Of a stretch of 64,000 nt of DNA, positions 8,590 through 17,586 are shown piece by piece. Source of the DNA: Deltaproteobacteria bacterium (GTDB taxonomy: Bacteria > Myxococcota_A > Polyangia > Haliangiales > JADYYK01); assembly GCA_020853705.1 (NCBI GenBank), contig JADYYK010000227.1, positions 46,832 through 110,831 on the forward strand. Reading direction: 5' to 3'. The position numbers were made by a program, and so were the translations under genes. The notes below the pieces were generated by a model that was given only the letters and a program-made list of their open reading frames with translations, was not told the DNA's origin and did not search any database. The number at the start of each line of letters is the position of its first letter. Positions within the stretch are counted from its first letter, which is position 1.

Positions 8590-9225
8590 CGCCGCGGCTG
8601 GCGGGATCTGCCGGCCTACCCGGGCCGTGCGCGGCCTCCAGGCGGCGCTGGCCAGGGTCGCGGCGCCGGCCAGTAGACCGAGGTCCAGCATGACGCCCAG
8701 GCGCGCGACGCCGAACAGGCCGAACACCAGCCCCAGCGCCGCCAGCGTCAGCCGCCAGGCGCGCGGCCCCACGCCGCCGCCCAGCAGCGCGAAGCCGATG
8801 GCCATGGCCAGGCTGGGGCAGGGGATGACGCCCATGGGCGCCGCATACAGGTAACGCACCGGTGAGCCGGTCAGGAAGTGCGGGTAGAACCAGGCGAACG
8901 CCAGCATGGCGAAGCCCATGGCGCGGGCCCACCACGGCCCCGGCTGCACCGGTGTCTGCAGACCGCCCAGCGCCAGCGCGAACAGGGTGATGGTGCCGAT
9001 GGTGAACACCGCTGCGTTGAACGGGTTGCCATAGGCCATCGCGAACACCGCCACCGAGGCCAGCGGCACCCCGAGGAAGGCGCCGGCCATGGCCCGCGAC
9101 GGTCGCCAGCCCATGAACAGGGCGACCAGGATGATGGCGACCACGACGTGCCATCCGATGGAGACCCGGGCAGCGTGGTTGGCGATCGACGTCAGGCCGG
9201 CGAGGATCTCGGCTGAAGTGGGCAT
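8587..9225 (-). CDS. Polytopic membrane protein, DUF6064-like
   Basis: 212 residues; ATG at 9225 preceded by GGGAGG at ideal spacing. About six hydrophobic helices run through the protein (WHVVVAIILVALFMGW, AFLGVPLASVAVFAMAY, FTIGTITLFALALGG, MGFAMLAFAWFYP, SLAMAIGFALLGGG, LTLAALGLVFGLFGVARLG). The layout and the GNPFNAAVF / YLYAAPMGVIPCPSLA segments recall the uncharacterised DUF6064 membrane family; I hold this loosely. The start and Shine-Dalgarno sequence indicate it is the first gene of a unit that runs on into the TonB-like lipoprotein 10 bases downstream. Confidence 0.65.
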   Translation of the reverse strand: MPTSAEILAGLTSIANHAARVSIGWHVVVAIILVALFMGWRPSRAMAGAFLGVPLASVAVFAMAYGNPFNAAVFTIGTITLFALALGGLQTPVQPGPWWARAMGFAMLAFAWFYPHFLTGSPVRYLYAAPMGVIPCPSLAMAIGFALLGGGVGPRAWRLTLAALGLVFGLFGVARLGVMLDLGLLAGAATLASAAWRPRTARVGRQIPPAAA

Positions 9226-9466
9226 GGGACACCTCCCGCTCCGGTCGCGTGCATCGCCTGTGCCCCTCGAGACAGCCGAAAACACGCGCCTGCCGCGCAG
9301 TCCTGGCGCCGGGGCGCGCGCCCGCCAGCAAGCCTTGCACGCGGCTGGCGCGCCAGCGCCCGCGCTGCGCCCTGCGACTACGTTGTGCTCGACAATTTCG
9401 GGGGCGCAGCCCACGGAAACGCCGGGCTGAATTGACGCTGGAGGGGTGCCGAGGCCAAGGTGGTGC

Positions 9467-10078
9467 ATGCGCATCACGCCGGGCTGGGTCGCCGTGGGGC
9501 TGGGGCTGACACTGGGGACCCTGGCAGCCGGGGCGTGCAGCAAGCAGCGCCGGGACCAGCGCGGCGGGGCGCGCGACGTCGGGCTGGCACAGCCGGTGGT
9601 CCTCGACGCGGCGGTGGTGAACTTCACCGCCAGCGGCTGGGACGGCCTGCCCTGGTCGGCCAGCCCCGACGACGCCAGGACGCTCTTGACCGCGCGCGGG
9701 TTGAAGTTCGAGGAGGAGGAGATGCGCGCCTACTTCGCCAATCCCCAGCCAGGACAGCCCATGCACAGCAACGGGCTGACCCTGAAGTTCCAGCTCGGCC
9801 AGGCCCAGGGGCAGGTCAACTTCGAGAGCGGCCAGCTGCTGGGCGTCGTGCTGGAGACGGCGTCGAAGTTGACCGAGGCCGAGGCGCTGGCCGCTCAGGC
9901 CGCGCTGGTGCGGCGCTGGGGCGCGCCAGCCCTGCGCAACGACTACGGCGGAGTGCCGGTGCTGCGCTGGTACAGCGACACCACCATGCTGGAGTCGCGC
10001 GTCATGACCGGCGTCGGCGACACCACCTGGCGCCACCTCGAGACCTGGAGCCCGGTGGGCAGCGACGCCGGTCTCTAG
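9467..10078 (+). CDS. Putative lipoprotein, unknown function
   Basis: 203 residues from the ATG at 9467. MRITPGWVAVGLGLTLGTLAAGACSKQ is a lipoprotein-type signal ending in AGAC. The mature part has an SASPDDARTLLTARGLKFEE segment and a LKFQLGQAQGQVNFESGQLLGV strand pair, then a helix EAEALAAQAALVRRWGAP; this resembles small periplasmic proteins that compare a predicted with an observed value by steps of 'W..s..ea..lL...G', but no named family is assigned. The gene ends convergently with, and overlaps by 4 bases, the membrane protein gene at 10075-11088. Confidence 0.6.
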   Translation: MRITPGWVAVGLGLTLGTLAAGACSKQRRDQRGGARDVGLAQPVVLDAAVVNFTASGWDGLPWSASPDDARTLLTARGLKFEEEEMRAYFANPQPGQPMHSNGLTLKFQLGQAQGQVNFESGQLLGVVLETASKLTEAEALAAQAALVRRWGAPALRNDYGGVPVLRWYSDTTMLESRVMTGVGDTTWRHLETWSPVGSDAGL

Positions 10079-11088
10079 TGCGCCGCGACGAGTCGCCGCT
10101 TGCGCGCGGCCAGCAGCAGGAAGGCGGGGCCGGGCAGGCCGCCGCCGTACCAGCACAGGAAGCGCAGGAGCACGCTGGCCGACACCGCGGCGTGGCCGAG
10201 GTGCGGGTCGAGCAGGTAGGCCGTGGCCAGCTCGGTGACGCCGATCGAGCCTGGCACCGGGGCCAGGTAGGCGACCATCATGCCGGTCGAGAACACCGAG
10301 ATGGCGCGGCCGAGGCCGAGCTCGAGGCCGAGCGCGTCGCACAGCAGCCAGCCGATGCAGCAGTAGGTCAGCAGGAAGGCCAGCGAGGCGGCGTGACTGC
10401 CGAGGTGCGCGGGGCGCGTGGAGCCGCCCAGGCGCGCGGTCGCGGCGCCGGTGCGCGAAAGGCCGCTGGCCAGCTTCTTGAACCAGGGCGGGCGCGTCGG
10501 GTCGGCGGTGACGCGGGCGCCCCAGCGCTCGATGCGCGCGCGCGCGACCACCAGGGTGATGAAGCCGGCGACCAGCGCCAGCAGCACCAGCCCCGACAGC
10601 GGCAGCCAGCGCGCCATCACCGGCGGCAGCGAGGTCGCGGGATCCAGCGCCAGCGCGAGGCCGGCCACCGCGCAGATCCACAGCACCATGTACAGGCTCT
10701 TGGCCACGGTGGCGGCGGTGGCGTCGGCCGCGGGGATGCCCTCGCGGGTCAGGATGAAGACCATCGCGGGCGGGTGCAGCTCGGCGACCGGGGTCAGGCT
10801 GGAGACGAAGTAGCTGACGCAGGTCAGGCGCAGGCCGACCAGCGGCGACAGGCGATGGCCGAGCAGCGACAGCAGCGTCGCGTAGCGCACCCAGTCGAGC
10901 AGATAGAACAGCGCGGTGGCCGCGGCCAGGATGGCCCAGCGCGCGGGCGAGATGGCGCGTGCGTGGCGCCACAGGGTGGCAAAGCCGCCGGTGTAGTGGT
11001 CGAGCAGCCAGCCGCCCGCGATCACGGTGGCGAGCAGCAACAGCGCCCACACGGCGTTGCGCGCGAGCCTGGCGTGCCCGGCGGCCAC
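10075..11088 (-). CDS. LPG-synthase-type (UPF0104-like) polytopic membrane protein
   Basis: 337 residues, GTG start 3 bases after the ACP stop. About eight transmembrane helices and the family-typical SYFVSSLTPVAELHPPAMVF and MMVAYLAPVPGSIGVTE segments match the flippase-like membrane domain of lysylphosphatidylglycerol synthases and their stand-alone relatives (PF03706 type). There is no C-terminal aminoacyltransferase domain, so it resembles the stand-alone members thought to translocate or handle lipids, often in polyketide or hopanoid contexts. As the last gene of the acyl-synthesis operon it is a reasonable candidate for moving the product across the inner membrane. Function is inferred. 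Confidence 0.75.
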   Translation of the reverse strand: MAAGHARLARNAVWALLLLATVIAGGWLLDHYTGGFATLWRHARAISPARWAILAAATALFYLLDWVRYATLLSLLGHRLSPLVGLRLTCVSYFVSSLTPVAELHPPAMVFILTREGIPAADATAATVAKSLYMVLWICAVAGLALALDPATSLPPVMARWLPLSGLVLLALVAGFITLVVARARIERWGARVTADPTRPPWFKKLASGLSRTGAATARLGGSTRPAHLGSHAASLAFLLTYCCIGWLLCDALGLELGLGRAISVFSTGMMVAYLAPVPGSIGVTELATAYLLDPHLGHAAVSASVLLRFLCWYGGGLPGPAFLLLAARKRRLVAAH

Positions 11089-11091
11089 GAG

Positions 11092-11493
11092 CTAGGCGGT
11101 CTCGCCGCGCCGCTTGGCCTCGACCAGGTTGACGAAGGTCTGCACCGAGAACAGGCTCAGGATCTCCATCGGGCGCAGGCCGGGCTTGATGTGCTGCGCG
11201 GCCTCGGGCATCAGCTGGCGCAGGCGCTCGAGGCCGGCCTGCGAGATGACGCCGCCGGGGGCGAACTCATCCTCGGTCATGTTGCCGCGCGCGGCGCGCT
11301 CCATCTCGCCGCGCGTGATCTCGATGTCGAAGGCGCGCTCGAGCTGGAACACGACGTCCAGGAAGTCGAGCGACTCGGCGCCCAGGTCCTGCATCAGCAG
11401 GGAGTCGGTGCGCACCTTGGCCTCGGGCTGGGCCATGACCTCGGCGATGAGGACGCGGACCTTGTCGGCGACGGCGGGATCGGGCGTGCTCAT
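11092..11493 (-). CDS. Acyl carrier protein
   Basis: 133 residues, longer than the usual 75-90. LGAESLDFLDVVF contains Ser41 in the G-x-(E/D)-S-L position that carries the 4'-phosphopantetheine arm. The core ACP helices cover residues about 8-105; a C-terminal extension (RPMEILSLFSVQTFVNLVEAKRRGE) is unusual and might form a docking helix. The gene overlaps the nitroreductase gene by 4 bases (ATGA). It is presumably the dedicated carrier for the two KS/KS-like pairs upstream. Confidence 0.9.
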   Translation of the reverse strand: MSTPDPAVADKVRVLIAEVMAQPEAKVRTDSLLMQDLGAESLDFLDVVFQLERAFDIEITRGEMERAARGNMTEDEFAPGGVISQAGLERLRQLMPEAAQHIKPGLRPMEILSLFSVQTFVNLVEAKRRGETA

Positions 11494-12191
11494 GGCTGCT
11501 CCTTGGGGTCACGGGGTGGGAACCAGGTCACCACCCGCTCGATGGGCTTGCGGGCCGGGGCGGCCGGCGTGGCGCCGGTGACCTCGGGGTGGCCCAGCGC
11601 GATGGCGCCGACCATGCGCCAGGGTTCGCTGATGCCGAGCAGCGCGCAGACGTCGTCGCGCGCCACCATGGGGCCGGCCATCCAGCACGCGCCGAGGCCC
11701 TCGGCGTGCGCCTGCAGGAGCAGCGTCATCACCGCGGCGCTGGTCGAGCACAGCTCGGCCTGCATGGTGGCGGCGGTGTGGTAGGCGCCGGGGTCGCCGC
11801 CACCGGAGGCGATCAGGTTGGCGATGAGGTCGGGGTAGTTGCGCCACTGCGGCACGATGATGACGGCGGCGCTGGCCAGCGGCTCGAAGAAGAAGTCGCC
11901 ATAGCTGGCGAAGTCCTCGGCGTGGTGGCTGCGCGCGATGACGGCCTTGATGGCCTCGGTGCGCGTGCGCACGGCGTCCACGATGCTGGCGCGCAGGGCG
12001 GCATCGGTCACCACGGCGAAGCGCCAGGGCTGCCGGTTGGTGTTCGACGGCGCGGTGATGGCGGCGGACATCACGCGCGCGAGGATGGCGTCGTCGACCG
12101 GGCGGGCGGCGAAGCTGCGCAGGCTGCGGCGGGTGCGCAGCCAGTCCAGCATGGCCGGGCCGCCCGAGCCGGGGTGTGCCGTGGTGGTCAT
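11490..12191 (-). CDS. Nitroreductase-family flavoprotein
   Basis: 233 residues. TRRSLRSFAARPVDD and ITAPSNTNRQPWRFAVV are the FMN-binding signatures of the nitroreductase superfamily; the end (EGLGACWMAGP, MVGAIALGHPE) also fits. The family reduces quinones, nitro groups or enoyl systems with NAD(P)H and FMN. In this fatty-acid/polyketide-type operon it could act as a reductase or oxidase on the acyl-ACP chain, replacing a missing enoyl reductase, but this is inference. It overlaps FabG upstream and ACP downstream by 4 bases each. Confidence 0.85.
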   Translation of the reverse strand: MTTTAHPGSGGPAMLDWLRTRRSLRSFAARPVDDAILARVMSAAITAPSNTNRQPWRFAVVTDAALRASIVDAVRTRTEAIKAVIARSHHAEDFASYGDFFFEPLASAAVIIVPQWRNYPDLIANLIASGGGDPGAYHTAATMQAELCSTSAAVMTLLLQAHAEGLGACWMAGPMVARDDVCALLGISEPWRMVGAIALGHPEVTGATPAAPARKPIERVVTWFPPRDPKEQP

Positions 12192-12928
12192 TCTTGCTTG
12201 AAGCCTCCGTCCACGTTCCAGACCTGACCGGTGACATAGCTGGCGTCGTCGCTGGCGAGGAAGCCGATGACGCGCGCGACCTCCTCGGGGGTGCCGAAGC
12301 GGCGCAGAAGGATGCGCTTGTGCAGCTCGTCGGGCGCCAGCGCGCGCAGCGCCTCGGTCATCTCGGTGCTGATGACGCCGGGGGCGACGGCGTTGACGCG
12401 GATGTTGCGCGGCGCCAGCTCGACCGCGAGCGAGCGCGTGAAGGCCTCGATGGCGCCCTTCGACGCGGCATAGTTGGTCTGGCCGCGCCCGGGGCGCTGC
12501 GCCGAGACCGACGACAGGGTGACGATGGCGCCGCGCCGGCGCGACAGCATGCGCCGGGTGGCCTCGCGACAGGCGCTCACCACGCCACCCAGGTTGATGG
12601 CCATCAGGGCGTCGAAGTCGTCGGGCGTGCTGGCGCCGAGCAGGGTGTCGCGGGTGATGCCGGCCGCGCAGACCAGGATGTCGAGCGGGCCGAGGGCGTC
12701 GGCGGCCTTGAACAGGGCGGTCACCTCGGCGGGCACCGCGACGTCGGCGCGGATGGCCAGGGCGCGGCGGCCCAGCGCCTCGATGGCCGCGACCACGGCG
12801 GCGGCGTCGGCCTCGCGGCTGTGGTAGCCGAGCGCGACGTCACAGCCCCGGCGCGCCAGCTCCAGCGCGGTTGCGCGGCCAATGCCGCGAGAACCACCGG
12901 TGACAATGGCAACTTGTGTTGTCGTCAT
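12188..12928 (-). CDS. 3-oxoacyl-ACP reductase, FabG-type SDR
   Basis: 246 residues from the ATG at 12928. TGGSRGIG (residues 10-17) binds the NADP(H) dinucleotide, NYAASKGA supplies the Tyr-x3-Lys catalytic pair, and the SSVSA segment the catalytic Ser. RVNAVAPGVISTEMT and a final YVTGQVWNVDGG are typical of FabG. It would reduce 3-oxoacyl-ACP made by the neighbouring KS proteins. Overlaps the KS-like gene upstream and the nitroreductase downstream by 4 bases. Confidence 0.92.
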   Translation of the reverse strand: MTTTQVAIVTGGSRGIGRATALELARRGCDVALGYHSREADAAAVVAAIEALGRRALAIRADVAVPAEVTALFKAADALGPLDILVCAAGITRDTLLGASTPDDFDALMAINLGGVVSACREATRRMLSRRRGAIVTLSSVSAQRPGRGQTNYAASKGAIEAFTRSLAVELAPRNIRVNAVAPGVISTEMTEALRALAPDELHKRILLRRFGTPEEVARVIGFLASDDASYVTGQVWNVDGGFKQE

Positions 12929-14010
12929 GACACGTCCACGTGGACGGCGCCACACAGGCCGGGGGCGCCAGCGGAGAGGCCGAGGGCGGACCGGGCGCGG
13001 CCTGCGCGCAGCCAGCTGCCCAGCACGATGGCCTGCACCAGCGCGGCGGCGCCGCCCAGCAGGCCGAGCTGGCGCTGCATGCTGGGGAAGGTCGCGCCCG
13101 CGCCGAGCTCCGCCAGCACCGCGGGCTCGTCACCAACGCCGGCGCCATCGAGCAGCATGGGCAGCCCCGGCAGCCCCGGCAGCCCCGGCTGCTCGGGCAG
13201 CCCGCGCGGTCCGCTCAGCTCGGCGTCGCCCAGCCCGCGCGCGACGTGCACCAGCGTCCGGGTCGACGGCCAGCCCCTGGCGCCGTCGGCCCCGTCGGCG
13301 GCGCGCAGGCGCACCAGCGCCCGCGGGCCGGCGTCCTCGGTCCGCTCCAGCACCAGCGCGGCGGCGGCCTCGCCCGGGACCACCTGTGACTCCACCTCGC
13401 GCATGCCCAGCTCCAGCACCATCTCCGGCTCCACCAGCGAGTCGTACGCCAGCACCAGGGCGACGTCGATGGTGCCCGCGTGCAGCGCCGCGGCCGCCGC
13501 GCCCAGCGCCTGCGCCCCGGCGTTGGCGCCGCCCAGGGTGACGCCCTCGCCGCGCGCGCCGAGGTCCGTCGCCAGCAGCGCGTGCGCGTTGTTCGACAGG
13601 TGCTGCAGCATCCAGAACGGGTGCAGCAGGCGCAGCCCGGCCTCCCAGGCGCCCGCGGCGTCGGGGCGCTGGCGCTGCAGCGGGCCGAGGATGTCCTCCC
13701 AGTGCGCGCGCAGGCCGCCATAGCCGCAGAACACGCCGGTGCGGTCGCCGCCGATGGCCCCGGCCTGGCGCATGGCGTCGGTCGCGGCCTGCATGCCCCA
13801 CAGGCCCATGCGGCGCACGAAGCGGGCGTGGCGCGTCTTCGCGGGCTGGCCCGGGATGACGGCGGCCAGCGTGCACGGGTAGGTGGTGGCGTCGAAGCGT
13901 GGGTTGGGCGCGGCGGCGCGCTCGCCGGCGGCGAGGCGGGTCAGCACCTCGTCGATGCTGACGCCGAGCGGCGTGCGCAGGCTCCAGCCGGTGACGGCGA
14001 CGGGGGTCAT
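12925..14010 (-). CDS. Ketosynthase-like protein without catalytic cysteine (second KS-like)
   Basis: 361 residues, ATG at 14010 in an ATGA overlap. The N-terminal part (VAVTGWSLRTPLGVSIDEVL) and the core LALVLAYDS are those of the thiolase-fold ketosynthases, but the nucleophile loop reads LGGANAGAQALG: the Cys position is Ala or Asn depending on alignment. The HGT and K-x4-GH motifs holding the two catalytic His are also absent. Residues 280-300 carry a Pro-Gly-Leu triplet repeat from a 9-base unit (13160-13186). Such proteins pair with an active KS as chain-length factors. Its partner is probably the KS encoded immediately upstream (14007-15275). Confidence 0.8.
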   Translation of the reverse strand: MTPVAVTGWSLRTPLGVSIDEVLTRLAAGERAAAPNPRFDATTYPCTLAAVIPGQPAKTRHARFVRRMGLWGMQAATDAMRQAGAIGGDRTGVFCGYGGLRAHWEDILGPLQRQRPDAAGAWEAGLRLLHPFWMLQHLSNNAHALLATDLGARGEGVTLGGANAGAQALGAAAAALHAGTIDVALVLAYDSLVEPEMVLELGMREVESQVVPGEAAAALVLERTEDAGPRALVRLRAADGADGARGWPSTRTLVHVARGLGDAELSGPRGLPEQPGLPGLPGLPMLLDGAGVGDEPAVLAELGAGATFPSMQRQLGLLGGAAALVQAIVLGSWLRAGRARSALGLSAGAPGLCGAVHVDVS

Positions 14011-15275
14011 GCGCGCCCCAGCACGACGGCCACGTTCTGGCCGCCGAAACCGAAGGAGTTCGACATCAGCGCGTCGATGCGGGCGCGGCGCGGGGTCTCG
14101 CCGATGACGTCGATGGCGCAGGCCGGGTCGCGCTCCAGGTGGTTGGCGGTGCCCGGGAGCAGCTCCTCTGCGAAGGGCAGCATGCAGGCGGCCAGCTCGA
14201 GCGCGCCCGCGGCGGCCATCAGGTGGCCGACCGCGCCCTTGATCGAGCTGACCGGGACGCCGCGCGGGAACACGCTGGCGATGGCCTGCGCCTCGGCGGG
14301 ATCGTTGAGCGGGGTGCCGGTGCCGTGGGCATTGATGTAGCCGATGGCCTCGGGCCCGAGGCCGGCGCGGGTCAGCGCGCGCTGCATGGCCAGGCGCGCG
14401 CGGGCGCCGTCGGGGCGTGGCGCGGTGACCCGGTAGGCGTCCTGGGTGCTGCCCCAGCCCAGCACGCGGGCCAGCGGGCGCGCGCCGCGGGCCTGCGCGC
14501 GCGCGGCGGACTCCAGCACGAAGACGGCGGCGCCCTCGCCGATGACCAGGCCATCGCGGCGACGATCGAAGGGTCGACAGGCGTCGGGGGCGGCGCGCGG
14601 TGACGGTGCGCCCAGGCGAGACATGCCGCCGAGGCCGAGCGGGTTGACCATCGAGTCGGCGCCGCCCGCGAGCACGATGGAGGCCAGGCCGCGCTCGATC
14701 AGCGCGGCGCCCTGCGCGATGGCCAGCCCGCCGGCCGCGCAGGCTGACACGTTGACCAGCGCGAGGCCCTCGAGGTCGAGCACGCGACGCACCCACTCGG
14801 CGGCCAGATCCACGCGCGAGCGCAGGCGCACCGGTGGCGCGCTCAGCGCGGCGTCGGCGGCGAAGTCCAGCTTGCCTGCGGGGGTCAGCAGCGGCGCGAA
14901 GTCCTCCAGGAAGGCCTGCTCGAGGCCGAGGGCCAGCACCAGTGAGGCCTCGCGCTCGGCGTCGCCACAGCCGGCCGCGCGCCACGCCTCGTGCGCCGCC
15001 GCCAGCGCGAAGCCGACCTTGCGATCACGCAAGAGCCCCGAGGCCGCCAGGGCGTCGAGGTGCTCGCCGGGCAGGCCACCGACGGCGCTCAGCCAGCCCG
15101 CATCGATGTCCAGGACCGGGACCTCGCCGGCGACCCTGGTCGGGAAGCCGGTGACGTCGAAGTGGCGGATCGGGCCGACCGCGCGCATGCCCTCGGCCAG
15201 GGCCGCGAGCAGCGGACCCATGCCGACCCCGAAGGCCGACACCGCGCCGACGCCGGTGATGACACAGCCCATCAT
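14007..15275 (-). CDS. Beta-ketoacyl-ACP synthase II (FabF-type), catalytically complete
   Basis: 422 residues, starting MM at 15275. All catalytic residues are visible: Cys near 179 in VSACAAGG, His near 317 in INAHGTGTPLND, Lys/His in SIKGAVGHLMAAAG near 346-351, and a C-terminal SNSFGFGGQN. It should carry out decarboxylative Claisen condensation of an acyl-enzyme with malonyl-ACP. The start overlaps the KS-like gene upstream by 4 bases and its end overlaps the next KS-like gene, so it is embedded between two Cys-less paralogues. Confidence 0.93.
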   Translation of the reverse strand: MMGCVITGVGAVSAFGVGMGPLLAALAEGMRAVGPIRHFDVTGFPTRVAGEVPVLDIDAGWLSAVGGLPGEHLDALAASGLLRDRKVGFALAAAHEAWRAAGCGDAEREASLVLALGLEQAFLEDFAPLLTPAGKLDFAADAALSAPPVRLRSRVDLAAEWVRRVLDLEGLALVNVSACAAGGLAIAQGAALIERGLASIVLAGGADSMVNPLGLGGMSRLGAPSPRAAPDACRPFDRRRDGLVIGEGAAVFVLESAARAQARGARPLARVLGWGSTQDAYRVTAPRPDGARARLAMQRALTRAGLGPEAIGYINAHGTGTPLNDPAEAQAIASVFPRGVPVSSIKGAVGHLMAAAGALELAACMLPFAEELLPGTANHLERDPACAIDVIGETPRRARIDALMSNSFGFGGQNVAVVLGRA

Positions 15276-16375
15276 GCGCCCTTCATGAAGCCGGCGACCC
15301 CGGCCATGGACTGCAACGTGACCGCGCCCAGCGCGCCGTCACAGCCAGCCGATAGCACCAGCGCCCGCGCGCCGTCGCCCGCCGTCGTGCCCAGCACGTC
15401 GAGCGCGACCAGCCAGGCCAGCGCCGGCGCCGCCGCCAGGGTCTCGCCCAGGCCCGCGCCGGCATCGATCACGCGGCGCCCCAGGCGTGTCGCCACGGCC
15501 AGCAGCCGATCCGCGGCGGCGTGCCCCCACCCGGTCACCACCACGACGTCGAACCCGTCGCCGACGTCGCGCTCGGCCGCCAGGGCCAGGTCGCCGAGAC
15601 CGTCCAGCGCCCGCGCCGCATCACGCTCGCCGCGCGCCCGCGCCGCCGCGGGCCACAGCCAGCAGCCGTCGATGACCACGCGCGCACCCGTCGCCGGTCC
15701 CAGCAGCAAGAGCCCCGCGCCCTCGGCGCACATCAGGCCGCCAGCGACATGGCCCTCGCGCTCGAGCTCCGCGCGGGTGGCCGGGTGCAGCGCGCTGTCG
15801 GCGCCGCCCGCCAGCGCCAGCGCGCAGTCCCCGTGCGCGAGCGCCGCCATCGCCTCGGCCAGGGCCAGCACCGTCCCGGCGCCGCGCGAGAACAGCGCCG
15901 CGTTGACACCGCCGACCCCCTCCAGGATCGCACCATGACAGAGTGTAAAGTTGTTCATCAGCTGAAACGCGAGCAACGGTGTCGCCGCCGCCAGCCCCTC
16001 GTGACCGCACCGGGCCAGCGAGAAGCCGCCGTCCTGGTAGCTCGCCGCCACCAGCGCCTCGATCTGCGCGGGCTCACCACCCGACGCGCCGACCCCCATG
16101 AAGGTGCCGACGTCCTCGCGCGCTGTGCCCACCGGCAGCTCGGCCTCGCGCAGCGCCAGCCGCGCCGCCACCGCCCCCAGGCGCGCCGCGCGCGACATCA
16201 GCCGGCGCTGCTTGACGTCGCCGGCGTCGTCCGCCGCCGCCAGCGCGACCTCGCCGCTGCCTGGGCTGACCTCGCCCGCCGCCAGCGCCGCCCCCAGCCC
16301 GCGCCAGGCCAGGCCGAAGCGGCTCAGCGCCCCGGCCGCGCGCACCCCGACCCGGGCGTCGCCGTTCAGGCGCAT
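15272..16375 (-). CDS. Ketosynthase-like protein without catalytic cysteine (first KS-like)
   Basis: 367 residues from the ATG at 16375. The fold signature is weaker than in its neighbours but present: LLAFQLMNNFTLCHGAILEG, then ALALAGGADSALHPA. Aligning GVNAALFSRGAGTVLAL with the usual GPxxTxxTACxSGLxAL puts Gly165 at the Cys position. No HGT or KxxxxGH motif. It should be inactive for condensation and act as a chain-length-factor-like partner, presumably of the KS encoded just upstream (16366-17586), which it overlaps by 10 bases; its stop overlaps the next KS start by 4. Confidence 0.75.
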   Translation of the reverse strand: MRLNGDARVGVRAAGALSRFGLAWRGLGAALAAGEVSPGSGEVALAAADDAGDVKQRRLMSRAARLGAVAARLALREAELPVGTAREDVGTFMGVGASGGEPAQIEALVAASYQDGGFSLARCGHEGLAAATPLLAFQLMNNFTLCHGAILEGVGGVNAALFSRGAGTVLALAEAMAALAHGDCALALAGGADSALHPATRAELEREGHVAGGLMCAEGAGLLLLGPATGARVVIDGCWLWPAAARARGERDAARALDGLGDLALAAERDVGDGFDVVVVTGWGHAAADRLLAVATRLGRRVIDAGAGLGETLAAAPALAWLVALDVLGTTAGDGARALVLSAGCDGALGAVTLQSMAGVAGFMKGA

Positions 16376-17586
16376 CGCCGCACCACCAGGCTGGAGTTGG
16401 CGCCGCCGAACGCGAAGGCGTTGGCCAGCGCGATCTCCACCGGCAGCCCGCGCACCGCCTCGCCCATGACATGCTGCAACGCACAGCGCGCGTCGGGCTC
16501 GCGCAGGCCCGCCGTCGGCAGCATCACGCCGTGCTCGACCGCCTGCAGCGCACACAGCAGGCCCAGCGCCCCGGCGCCCGCGATCCAGTGCCCCAGCGCG
16601 CCCTTGACCGAGCTGACCCGCGCGCGCCCGGCGCCGTGCAGCACGCGCTGCAGCGCCGCCGCCTCGACGGCGTCGTTGAGCGGCGTCGACGTGCCGTGCG
16701 CCTGCACATAGCCGACCTCGCCGGGGTCCACGCCGGCGTCGGCCAGCGCCGCACGCATGGCGCGCACCGCGCCGTTGCCCTCGGGATCCGGCGCGGTCAG
16801 GTGATAGGCGTCCAGCGTGCGCCCGACCCCTGCGACCTCCGCGCGCGCGCCGGCGCGGTCGACCGCCAGCACCACCATGGCGGCGCCCTCGCCGACCACG
16901 AAGCCGTCGCGGCGCACATCGAACGGGCACGACGTCCCGCGCGCCGTCAGCGCCCCCAGCAGGCCGAAACCCGCCAGCATGAAGGGATCCACGTCGGCGC
17001 CCACGCCACCCGCCAGCGCGACGTCACACACACCCTGGCGCAGCGCGCGCACCGCCTCGACCACCGCGGCGCTGCCCGAGGCGCAGGCCAGCGACACCGT
17101 GCGCGCCGCCCCCTCGGCGCCGTAGCGCCCCGCCAGCGCCGAGGCCACCGCGCCGGGTGACACCGCGGCGGCGTCCACCGACGGCGCCAGCGCGCGGGCG
17201 TCGACGCCGAAGCGGGCATGGTCGAATGTCTTGCCGCCACCCGCCGCGCGCGACAGCGCCAGCACGGTGGCGAAGGTCGCCCGCCCCGACTCGGCGCCCA
17301 CGAAGACACCCAGCCGCCCGGTCGGCGCGCCCGCTGCCGCCCAGGCCTCGGCCGCGGCGCGCTCGGCCAGCGCCAGCCGGCGATCCTCGCGCTCGCCGCC
17401 GGGCAGGTCGGCGATGGCGGCCGCCACCTGCGACGGAAAGCCGGTGACATCGAAGCGCGTCACCGGCGCCACCGCGCTGCGCCCTTCGGCCAGCGCGCGC
17501 ACCGAGGTCGGCCAGTCCGCGCCCAGCGCCGTCACCGCGCCCGCGCCGCGCACCCAGGCGCGTCGCTCGCCTGGCGCGGCGCTCAA
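16366..17586 (-). CDS. Beta-ketoacyl-ACP synthase (FabF-type), catalytically complete
   Basis: 406 residues. The start is a TTG whose last two bases begin the TGA of the FabZ-like gene (TTGA overlap); no nearby ATG exists. Catalytic Cys near 168 in SLACASGS, His in VQAHGTSTPLND, Lys/His in SVKGALGHWIAGAG, and ANAFAFGGANSS near the end are all present. First condensing enzyme of the operon, probably paired with the Cys-less protein encoded next. Confidence 0.92.
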   Translation of the reverse strand: MSAAPGERRAWVRGAGAVTALGADWPTSVRALAEGRSAVAPVTRFDVTGFPSQVAAAIADLPGGEREDRRLALAERAAAEAWAAAGAPTGRLGVFVGAESGRATFATVLALSRAAGGGKTFDHARFGVDARALAPSVDAAAVSPGAVASALAGRYGAEGAARTVSLACASGSAAVVEAVRALRQGVCDVALAGGVGADVDPFMLAGFGLLGALTARGTSCPFDVRRDGFVVGEGAAMVVLAVDRAGARAEVAGVGRTLDAYHLTAPDPEGNGAVRAMRAALADAGVDPGEVGYVQAHGTSTPLNDAVEAAALQRVLHGAGRARVSSVKGALGHWIAGAGALGLLCALQAVEHGVMLPTAGLREPDARCALQHVMGEAVRGLPVEIALANAFAFGGANSSLVVRRCA

